The notes beneath the pieces were generated by a model. That model did no database searches. It saw only the letters and a program-made list of their open reading frames with translations, and was not told the origin of the DNA. From Loktanella gaetbuli (GTDB taxonomy: Bacteria; Pseudomonadota; Alphaproteobacteria; Rhodobacterales; Rhodobacteraceae), in contig NZ_JAJATZ010000008.1 of assembly GCF_020531945.1 (NCBI RefSeq), positions 62,001-126,000 on the forward strand: DNA of 64,000 bases. The letters run 5' to 3'. The position numbers and the translations under genes are program-made. This document shows, one piece after another, positions 17,253-26,400 of the stretch (its first letter is position 1; each line of letters opens with the position of its first letter).

Positions 17253-20200
17253 TCGCCTACACGCTCCAACGCCTTTTCGCGCCTCTAACGCTTGCGGTGA
17301 CCAATCGGGACCGGGCGATGGTACTGCTGCGCGATCTGGATTGGACCCTGGATGATCAGTTCGATCTCGACGCACTTGCGCCCTTGTCGGCGGTGCACGT
17401 CGCGCTGACGCAACTGTCAGATCTCATCACCGACTACGAGGACGGCCAGACCGAGATTGGCTATGTCATCGAACAGGCCGTTCTCAGCGGTCAGGCAATC
17501 TATGGCGCGATTGATGCACTGCGCGATTTGACAGATGGCGACGCGGGTCTTGCAGGGCTGGCGGCCCCGGCGCATACGGCCAAATTCTGGGAAGATCTGG
17601 CAGTGGATCTGCCTGAATACCTGATCCTGACCTATCTTGAGACCTACATTCCCATCCTTCACGCTGCGATGGATTTCGGCGGTGTGATCGGGTCAAAGCC
17701 GCGCGATGATGGCCGCCCGCCGCGCCGCACGATCCTTTGGGATAAGCTGGGCGATTTGTTCACCGATCCTGCAGGCCAGATCGCAGAGACCTATAACTGG
17801 GGCGGCCCGCTGGAACATGCGTTGCTGATGGCACGGCTTCGCAGATTACTGCGCGCGGCTGGGTTGCAGATGAACCGCTACGCCCTGCCCGATGCGATTG
17901 TCGCCGATCGCTTTGCAGGCACGCCCCCGGCAGGAGCGACGGCCATCGGCGCACCCATTTTGTCATCGATACACGCCAAGGCCGGTGGTACCAGCACCGC
18001 GCGACTTGACGGAATTTTGATGCCTGTCCCGGCATCGGGCTCGGATCCGACGGGTGTGCTGTTGACGCTGCAGGCCCTTGGCGACGCGGCGATCAACCTT
18101 GCGCTGAATGACGACTGGAGCGTGACAACCACGGCCGCTGTGGACGCAAGCGGTCTGATCGGGCTTGAACTGCAACCCACGGGCCTGTCGATCCCGGCGG
18201 GTCAGCCGAATGCGAATGTCGAAATTGCCCTGTCCGCACTGCCGCAGACCCCGTTCGCGCTAATCGGCAACCCGGATGCGACGCGTATTGAATTGGCCCG
18301 TTTTTCTGCCGCCGCGCGTGCCGACATTTCGGCCGGGACACCCAGTTTCGCGGTCGAGGCGCTGCTTGACGGGCTTTCGCTCGTCATCGCCGCCGGGGAT
18401 GGCGACAGCTTTTTGAGCGACATTCTGGGAAATGTCGAATTTGCCATTCCGCTTGAGCTGTCGATGCTCTGGACCAATCAGGACGGCCTGCGCCTGACCG
18501 GTGGCGCGGGCATCGAGGTGGAAATTCCAATTAACCGTAAAATCGGACCGCTGGAGGTGTTCTGGATCCGCCTCGGAGCTGCGGCCAGCACGTCAGGCGC
18601 CGAAATTTCTGCGGCAACGGCAGGGTCACTGACCCTTGGCCCCTTCACTGCCGTGATTGAAGAAGTCGGCTTTAAGCTGGAAGTTCAGCAAAATGATCGC
18701 TTGGCGCGGGGTGATGCGGGTGCGCTGACCGTTCTGCCCGGTTTCAAACCCCCGATTGGTGTTGGTTTGGACTTGCGCTCTCCGGTTGTATCTGGCGGCG
18801 GTTTTTTGCGCATTCAACCTGATGAAGGACGCTATGATGGCATCGTCAATCTCAAGCTTCTGGGATTGGAAATCACCGCGATCACACTGATTGCTACGCG
18901 CCTGCCCAGCGGTGATGAGGGCTGGTCGATGTACCTTTCCTTAACGCTTGAGCTGCAAACGGGTTTACAGCTTGGTTTCGGGTTGAAACTGACCGGGTTG
19001 GGCGGTCTTACCGGGATCAACCGCAGTATTGATATCGAGGCGCTAGGCAATGGTGTCCGGTCTGGATCCCTTGATGCGATCCTGTTCCCGGACGATCCTG
19101 TGGGCAACGCCCCGATGATCCTGGCGGCACTGGACGAAATCTTTCCGCCCGCGCAGGGGCAGTTTGTCTTTGGGCCGATGCTGCAGATGAGCTGGGGAAC
19201 GCCGACCGTTGTGACATTGGAATTGGGCCTTGCGATCCAAATGCCCAGCCCCACGACCATCTCTCTCCTAGGCTCGATGCATGTGAAAATCGGGTTTGCG
19301 GGGTACGACATTATCTCAATCAAGGTCGATACTGCCGGTACCCTTTGGCCGACCGAAGGGCGGTTGGCCATCGACAGTTCGATCACCGAAGGAATTATTG
19401 GGCCCGTCAGTCTTGCCGGTGACATGGCTGTGCGCGCGGATGTGGGAAGCAGTCAACCCAGTTTCCTAGTCTCGCACGGGGGATATCACCCGCATTTCAC
19501 TCCGCCGGAGGGCTTTCCGACGCTGGCGCGGATGTCCGTCAAGATCTTTGATGAAGACAAATTGCGCGTGGGCGTAGAGGCCTATTTTTCTGTCAGCTCC
19601 AACAGCCTTCAATTCGGAGTTGCCGCGTTTTTCTTCGCCAAGGCCGTCGGGCTTTCCGCCGAAGGGCGGTTTGAGTTTGACACGCTGATCCTCATGCGAC
19701 CGTTTGGCTTGACGGCGTCTTTGGGCTTCCAGATCACCGTGAGCGCCGGATCAATGGAGTTGCTGACGGTCCGATTGCGCGGCACTTTGAAAGGGCCAAG
19801 TCCGTGGTTTGTTAGCGGATATGCAGAATTCAGGGCGCTTGGGGCGAAGAAGAAATTCAACGTCGAACTGACTGTCGGGCGCGCGGCATCAAACGGTCCG
19901 CATGCCATTGCGAACGTATTCGAAGAAGTGCGATCTGCTCTGCAACAAAGTGGCGCCTGGAACAGCGTATTGGCCGACGCCGCGCTGTCATCAGCTGTCC
20001 AGACAGATGTGCCAGAGGGAGAGCTGAGCGTACATCCCGCAGGCAAGGTCTCTTTGTCGCAAGGGATCGCGCCCATTGGTCTGACGTTGGAGAAATTCGG
20101 CGATGCGCAAGTGGACGAGGATAACAATTACCTGGAACTGACTAACGCTCGTCTCGGCGGCGCAACTGCTGTCACGGATCCGATGGTGGAGTGGTTCTCG

Positions 20201-20674
20201 CCCGGCAAATTCTTTGACCTGGTCGAAGACGAGCTGGTCAGTGCCCCGTCCTTTGAGGAATTGGACGCGGGCGTGGCCCTTGGCGAAGCTGCGCCCAGAT
20301 TTGCAGAACCCGATCCTTATGATCTTGTTTATGAATCCAAGCGTGTCGATCCGGACATCGAAAAGATGCTTGCGCAGCGCGCATCCGGCCGTTCAGGCGC
20401 AGACAGAGGACGCCGCGGCGGCGTGCTCCCGCATCTGGGCCGGTTTGTGAATCCTGATCTATCGCTGAGCCTTAGGCCGAAGGGTGCCACCCCCTCCCCC
20501 CACTTTGGCGTAAGCACGTTTGCGATGGCGGTCGCCGATCCGGCCGCACCCTCTTCCGCACCGCAGCTTACGAAAAGCTGGTCCAAAGCAGCAGAGGCGC
20601 AGCGTGCCGCCCGCGCATCCGGTCAATCCCGCATTATTCTTCCGGCCTACGAGCTGGACCTGATGGAGCCCTGA
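17249..20674 (+). CDS. Large beta-rich protein, DUF6603-like
   Basis: The 1141-aa protein begins in an ATGA overlap with the giant gene. After an alpha-helical N-terminus of about 220 residues, residues about 250-900 alternate short amphipathic strands rich in Gly, Leu, Ile and Thr (LELGLAIQMPSPTTISLLGS and GLDLRSPVVSGGGFLRI), which I associate with the DUF6603 family of large uncharacterised proteins. There is no signal peptide, P-loop or catalytic motif. The C-terminus (about 1040-1141) is low-complexity, with RGRRGG and Ala/Ser-rich helices. Pattern and length suggest a structural element such as a tube, scaffold or lipid-binding groove, but this is inference. It belongs to the same translational unit as its neighbours. 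Confidence 0.65.
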   Translation: MIAYTLQRLFAPLTLAVTNRDRAMVLLRDLDWTLDDQFDLDALAPLSAVHVALTQLSDLITDYEDGQTEIGYVIEQAVLSGQAIYGAIDALRDLTDGDAGLAGLAAPAHTAKFWEDLAVDLPEYLILTYLETYIPILHAAMDFGGVIGSKPRDDGRPPRRTILWDKLGDLFTDPAGQIAETYNWGGPLEHALLMARLRRLLRAAGLQMNRYALPDAIVADRFAGTPPAGATAIGAPILSSIHAKAGGTSTARLDGILMPVPASGSDPTGVLLTLQALGDAAINLALNDDWSVTTTAAVDASGLIGLELQPTGLSIPAGQPNANVEIALSALPQTPFALIGNPDATRIELARFSAAARADISAGTPSFAVEALLDGLSLVIAAGDGDSFLSDILGNVEFAIPLELSMLWTNQDGLRLTGGAGIEVEIPINRKIGPLEVFWIRLGAAASTSGAEISAATAGSLTLGPFTAVIEEVGFKLEVQQNDRLARGDAGALTVLPGFKPPIGVGLDLRSPVVSGGGFLRIQPDEGRYDGIVNLKLLGLEITAITLIATRLPSGDEGWSMYLSLTLELQTGLQLGFGLKLTGLGGLTGINRSIDIEALGNGVRSGSLDAILFPDDPVGNAPMILAALDEIFPPAQGQFVFGPMLQMSWGTPTVVTLELGLAIQMPSPTTISLLGSMHVKIGFAGYDIISIKVDTAGTLWPTEGRLAIDSSITEGIIGPVSLAGDMAVRADVGSSQPSFLVSHGGYHPHFTPPEGFPTLARMSVKIFDEDKLRVGVEAYFSVSSNSLQFGVAAFFFAKAVGLSAEGRFEFDTLILMRPFGLTASLGFQITVSAGSMELLTVRLRGTLKGPSPWFVSGYAEFRALGAKKKFNVELTVGRAASNGPHAIANVFEEVRSALQQSGAWNSVLADAALSSAVQTDVPEGELSVHPAGKVSLSQGIAPIGLTLEKFGDAQVDEDNNYLELTNARLGGATAVTDPMVEWFSPGKFFDLVEDELVSAPSFEELDAGVALGEAAPRFAEPDPYDLVYESKRVDPDIEKMLAQRASGRSGADRGRRGGVLPHLGRFVNPDLSLSLRPKGATPSPHFGVSTFAMAVADPAAPSSAPQLTKSWSKAAEAQRAARASGQSRIILPAYELDLMEP

Positions 20675-20675
20675 C

Positions 20676-23465
20676 ATGACCCAAAGCGGCAGGCTGTTCT
20701 TTTTGTCACATATGCAGCGCGGCATCGGCCAACACCGCGATGAGACGGGTCAGATCACTGCCTCGGCAACGCTAAAGGCGGGACCAAACAGCGCCGATAT
20801 TCAGTCCAGCCTGAAGGTTATGGGACCAGAGGCCGTCACCGGCATTGCCAAAACCCAGATTTTGCGACGCGTCCCCGATCCGGGCAGCCGCGATATGGAA
20901 CCAAACCTGTTCGCGTCAATCGAATTTGCCCTGCCAGATCTGCCATGGCTGTTTTCGCCTGACCCCGTAGATATTGACGGCCATTTGCGGCCTTGGGTGG
21001 TTTTGGCCGTTGTTGAAGCGCAAACCGGCGTGGTGTTGCGGGAAAGCGTTGCGGGGAAAAATCTTCCAATCCTCGAAATCCGAGAACCTATCGAGATTAC
21101 CCAAGAATTGCCCGATCTGAGCGAAAGTTGGGCCTGGGCGCATATCCAATGCGAGGCTGATCTGGACACCGATAATGCACGAAAGGCATTCAGTGATACG
21201 CCCGAGCTCTTTCGGTCGCGACTTGTCTGCCCCCGCCGCCTGAAGCCCTTCACCGATTATATAGCCTGCCTTGTTCCGGCTACGCTGGGTGGTGTTCAAA
21301 AAGGGCTTGGGCTTGGTCTCGGATCGACACCGCATGCGGATGCTTGGGGGCCCGCGACAACACGGATCGACCTGCCGGTTTACGATCACTGGACGTTTCG
21401 AACCACGGCGCGCGGTGATTTCGAAGATCTGGTGCGAAAACTGGCACCCGTTGAACTATCGGCAGGGTCCGTGCCGCTGGATCTGTCTGCACCCGGCGAT
21501 CCCCGCCTGCCACAGGGCGGCGAAGACCAGGTGACGTTCCAGGGGGCGCTGGTTGGCACATCAGCAGACATCGCTCCCTGGGATCGAAATCACAGGGCTG
21601 AATACCAAAAGCGCATGTCCGAGATCCTGCGCACACATCGTCCCGCGCGCAGCGGTGGCACGGGCTATAATGCGTTGCGCGATGATCCCGTGGTCGCGCC
21701 ACCCATCTGGGGATCCTACAAGACGGGCGCCACGACCGCCCCAGAACCGCCCTTCGACGCGCCCGCACAGGACGTCACCTGGGACGCGCAACTAAACTAT
21801 TCCCCGGCGGAGCGCGCGGCAGCCGGGTTGGGTGCCGAGGCCGTTCGTCGCCATCAGGAAGAGTTGATGACCGAAGCTTGGCGCCAAGCAGAGGGCCTGC
21901 GCGAGGTCAATCGTGTTTTTCGTCAAACCCGTCTGTCTGCTGAAACCGGCAAAGCGCTGAAGACCGGCAAGATCGATAAACTGACTGCCGCCGATCAGCT
22001 GAGCCTTGCCGCGCCCGCCCGCACCCGCATTCCAACAGATGTGCCAGGCCAATCGCTGGATATGGCCCTGAGGCTTTCGCCTTCTCCAGATGCATTGTTC
22101 GGCAGTGCAATCGCACGTCTGACACGCAAGTCAGGACCAATTGGTAAACGTTTGTCTGGAGCGGCCCCTGTCCAGCCCGCGGTTCTGGAACAGTTCGCGC
22201 AAGACCCTGTGACCGCTTTATCATTTGCTGAATTCACGGTTCCCGCACAGATGAGCGATCAGGACCAGTTAAGGCAATTTCCGGCACCGTCTACGTCGAA
22301 AGGCTTACGTGACGTGCCGGAAACACGACCCTCCCCGCGCCTGAGAACTTTGAAATGGCGTTCCGCGTCCGCCTTGCGCAACACCAGACAAATACCCGCG
22401 CGGCAACTCGTTAAGATAACCAGCAGCCGTGCATCGCTGGCCCAGCGCGTCGTTGCATCAGGCCAGACGATTACAAGCGCGGCTAGAAGCGCAACAATGG
22501 GCTTTGATCCCGTGCCGGTTCTGTCCGCGCGCCTGAAGGCCAAGCTGAACGTACCTGACGGGCTACTCGTCCCGAATGCAATCCCATCTAAACACCTCAT
22601 CGCACCCGAATTTGACATGCCTGGCTATACTCTCCTACGTGAAATCAGCCCAGATGCTGTCATGCCGGGCGTGTCTGATGTGCCGCTGAATTCCGTCGGC
22701 TTGGCGCAGGTCAACGCACGCTTCGTCGAAAGCTGGCTTGTGGGCGCCAATTCAGAAATGACGCGCGAGTTTCTGTGGCGTGAATACCCTGCCCTGTTAT
22801 CGGCCACCTATTTTCGCAGATTTTGGGACACGCCCGGTGGCGAGGCGGATATCGAGCCGATCTCGGAATGGGGCATAAGCCCTTTGGGATCCAATCAGAT
22901 CGGAGCTGGTTTGGACAACACCCTTGTCTTGTTGATCAAAGGTGAGGTTCTGGCGCGTTTCCCAAATCTGCGGATCTATGCAACTCAGGCGATGTGGGAT
23001 GATCGGAACTTCCGTTTCGATCCCGCCGAATTGGGCATTCCACCCAATACCAAAGATCCGCTTTTTGGTGGTTGGCTGACAAAATCCACGGCTTTCTTTG
23101 CGTTTGATATAGGTCTGAGGGAGGCACGCGGGACACTTGAGATGATGGGCCCCGATCCGGGGTGGTTCTTTGTCTTCGAGCAGCCACCCGAAGGTCTGCA
23201 ATTCGGCCTTGATGTTCCCGACCGCGAACAGCCGGGTCCACCCGACTATTGGTCAAACCTGCATTGGGGCCATGCATTGGATGACCCAAGTGGCCAAGGG
23301 CAAGACACTCATGTTTCCATCGCGCGCGGCGTCGGTGCAACGGAGTTGCGATCCAAACAAGACGGGTTCCTGGAAACCTGGGGTAGGTCGGCATCTGCGC
23401 AGGCTCGGATCACACTGCAACCCCCGGCGCGGGTCTTGATGCACGCCAGTGCAATGCTGCCATGA
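20676..23465 (+). CDS. Large conserved protein of unknown function (cassette component, 929 aa)
   Basis: This gene starts one base after the preceding stop, with GAGCC upstream. The N-terminal 200 residues contain RPWVVLAVVEAQ, LPDLSESWAWAHIQ and SRLVCPRRLKPFTDY. I recall very similar signatures in uncharacterised large proteins of other phyla, but cannot confirm by search. The middle (about 300-420) has LRDDPVVAPPIWGSYK followed by a helical block (ERAAAGLGAEAVRRHQEELM) ending in LREVNRVFRQ. No signal peptide, membrane span or catalytic motif is seen. It is probably structural or an adaptor within the cassette; function is unknown. Confidence 0.6.
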   Translation: MTQSGRLFFLSHMQRGIGQHRDETGQITASATLKAGPNSADIQSSLKVMGPEAVTGIAKTQILRRVPDPGSRDMEPNLFASIEFALPDLPWLFSPDPVDIDGHLRPWVVLAVVEAQTGVVLRESVAGKNLPILEIREPIEITQELPDLSESWAWAHIQCEADLDTDNARKAFSDTPELFRSRLVCPRRLKPFTDYIACLVPATLGGVQKGLGLGLGSTPHADAWGPATTRIDLPVYDHWTFRTTARGDFEDLVRKLAPVELSAGSVPLDLSAPGDPRLPQGGEDQVTFQGALVGTSADIAPWDRNHRAEYQKRMSEILRTHRPARSGGTGYNALRDDPVVAPPIWGSYKTGATTAPEPPFDAPAQDVTWDAQLNYSPAERAAAGLGAEAVRRHQEELMTEAWRQAEGLREVNRVFRQTRLSAETGKALKTGKIDKLTAADQLSLAAPARTRIPTDVPGQSLDMALRLSPSPDALFGSAIARLTRKSGPIGKRLSGAAPVQPAVLEQFAQDPVTALSFAEFTVPAQMSDQDQLRQFPAPSTSKGLRDVPETRPSPRLRTLKWRSASALRNTRQIPARQLVKITSSRASLAQRVVASGQTITSAARSATMGFDPVPVLSARLKAKLNVPDGLLVPNAIPSKHLIAPEFDMPGYTLLREISPDAVMPGVSDVPLNSVGLAQVNARFVESWLVGANSEMTREFLWREYPALLSATYFRRFWDTPGGEADIEPISEWGISPLGSNQIGAGLDNTLVLLIKGEVLARFPNLRIYATQAMWDDRNFRFDPAELGIPPNTKDPLFGGWLTKSTAFFAFDIGLREARGTLEMMGPDPGWFFVFEQPPEGLQFGLDVPDREQPGPPDYWSNLHWGHALDDPSGQGQDTHVSIARGVGATELRSKQDGFLETWGRSASAQARITLQPPARVLMHASAMLP

Positions 23466-23472
23466 GGTTCCA

Positions 23473-26400
23473 ATGAAGCGTCCCCGTTCAAAACCAAATG
23501 CCCCCAAGCGCAGGCCGTTAAAGAAGCCTGGCAAACTCGTGCGTCCAACACAGGCACAAAAGCCAAGCATCAAGCCGAAAACGAAAACCCAGGCGAACCC
23601 AGAGCCCGGTCAGGCTTCCAAGCCAAAGCCTGAAGCCAAACGAAAGCCCACACCCGGGCTCAAACCTAGGCGGAGAGCAAACGACGGACAGAAACCCGAG
23701 TTGACACCAAAGCCTCGGAGGAAACCGACACCAACGCCTCCGCCACGACCCAAGCCGAAACCCGGCCTGTTCCCTGGCGACCGTCCCGGTAACTTCATGC
23801 CAACAGATTTGGATCTCCTTCCGCCAGACATCCTGTTTGACCCGAAATTGCACCCACGCGGCGATGTCTTTGGGAATATGAAACCCGACTGTCCGCTTAC
23901 CATGCTGCCGATCCGGATCGAAACCGTGTTTTCCGGTGGCAGCCCGCCGGCGACGCTGCACGTGCGGGTTTACCCTGACGACATCCACATGAATGACCAC
24001 GACACCCGTCTAACACAGGACGAGGAGACCATTGGTCTGGAGTTCTGGAAAAGGTTCGAGGCGGCTGCCGGAGATGACAAGACCGAACAAGCGCTCAGGG
24101 CCTGGATTATTGATGCGTTATCTGAACGCCGTGCGGCCTATGTCATCGACGTCACACGTACCAATCCTGCAACCGACATTAAAAGGGCGAGAAAACCACG
24201 ACCCGCCCTTGCTGCCTGTCTGCCCAAGTTTTGGCGGGTTGTCGGGTACCGGCGGCGCGCAGATGGCACCTTGGAGGAGATGGTTTCTGAGGATGGGGCA
24301 CAAATTGAAAAAACGCTATGCCTTGATCCGCTTTATGGTGATGGCAAGGACCGCGATGCCCCGCCGCAGCGAAACATCGTATGGATGAAAGACTATTCCA
24401 AGGCCTTGGAATTTGGCATGGCCGTCGATGTCCCGCTTTTTGGAAAGAAATGGACGCAAGAAGATGGCATTGCGCTGCTGCTGGTCTATGGCGTCAACGC
24501 ACCGGCTTCGCGTGAGCAAGCCCGGGAGTTGGAAACGTTGATGACGGCGCATCGCTTTTCTGGCGGGCTTGCGTTTCAGGCGCAGGGTGTTCCAACGAAC
24601 TCGGTCGAGGATCGTCGGAGTCCGATTACAACAGACCCAACAGTGGAAGATGGCACGCTCGACACGGTCCTGTCTCCGCTGGATCTGACCGAAGCACCCG
24701 AGGCGAACGGACGCCGGTTGTCGCACCTGTTGGGGGGAACCGATGGGGGTCCGCTCGAACGTGTCGACGGTGCCGAACGCGAGGAAGACAGCGGTCAGCG
24801 CTGGATGAACGAAGCACTGTGGCCTGTTACTTGGGGGGCGTATTTCAACGCGCTGCTGGTTGACCCGTCCGGCAACCGATCCCTGCCTGATGGGGTGGTG
24901 AATACGGCCCGCGACGCGTTTCTCTACGATGTGCGGGGCGGCGGGCCATTACCGGCGTTGCGCGTCGGCACGCAACCCTATGGTATCCTGCCGGTGCGCG
25001 CACATCACGTCCCCACGGCCTGGAAAAGCCCCGATCCTTGGTTCGAAACCATCCTGCTGCGGCTGCGCGACGTATGGCTGGACGGCACACCGCTTGTGCC
25101 GAAACTGTCGGCTCGCGGCAACGGCCCGCCGGACGAAGAACTGACCGATGTCGTGCAGGTGCTTGGCGCGCAACCCCACCCATCACGGTTCCTTGTGCGC
25201 AAACTCAGGGATTGGCGCAACAACAGCTATGACGATGAATGGGCTTCCATCCTTGCGGCCTTCGGGTTGTTCTTTCTTGCCGGCAATGATCCCCATTACG
25301 GCCATCCCAGTCTGTCCGTGCTGGGCCAGTGGGGTTGGGGCCTTGCCATGATGGGCGATGAGGCACCCTTAGACGCGGGCGCAAACATGCCTCCGGACGC
25401 GTTTGCAGCGCTTATTGAGGGCGATTTTTCGTCGGCTGAGGCTCAGCTGGAATTCCTGATGAACTTGCGTGACAACGTCGCAGATTTGGTCGAGGATTCT
25501 GACAAGATTGACGGTGCCCGCGTCTGGCTGGATCGCAGCATTGCAATCTTGAACGCCTATTTCACCCGTCTGGAACCACTGCTGTCTGATTTGGGGAACC
25601 TTCCGTTGTCCAAGGTTGCGGGGGTTTTGCATGACGAGACCCAAGACCCGATTATTGGCATGCATATCTATGACAACAAGACCCGGGAATTTACCCGAAG
25701 TCTGGTAATGGGGGGCTTTTCCGGCGATGGACAATCCATTCCCGCGCAACCCAGCACATACCTCGCCAAAGCGCTTGCACAGGTGCCTAACGATTCGCGA
25801 CGTGATCTGAGTGCCATGTTGGATTTGGTCAAGCCACCTGTGGGTACGACCGGCAATACCCTGAACCAACCGCGCATGCCGTCGCAATCAAGCGCACGCA
25901 TCGAAGGATTGAGGGGCACAACAGCCTTGCGCCCTGCCCCATCGGTGGTGCAGCCCAATCCGGCAGACTTCTTCACCGAGAACACTCAACGCATCCCCTT
26001 TGACCGGCCAGATGAAAAACCTTTGCTACAGCAGCTGGTTGACGCCGCCGTGCCAGAATTGCGGGATGGAGAGCGCACCGGCTTTAGGGCAGCCCTCAAA
26101 GGTCTGCTGGGCCTTCCTGTCCCGACGCTGGAATGGCACCTGCGCGAAACTCTGGGGCTTGCGTCGCATCGGCTGGATGCTTGGTTAACGGCGCTGGCCA
26201 CACGGCGTTTGCGTGACCTGCAGCCGAACGGTCGCGCGCAATACGGCGGATATGGGTTTGTGCTGGATCTGAAACCCGATGAAAAACTGCGCGACAGCGA
26301 CGGCTATCAGCACGCGCCTTCAACGCAACAGGCCGTCACAGCAGGAATTCTGCGATCTGCCTGGCGCAATCACGGGCGCGATGATCAGGCGTCTCCATTG

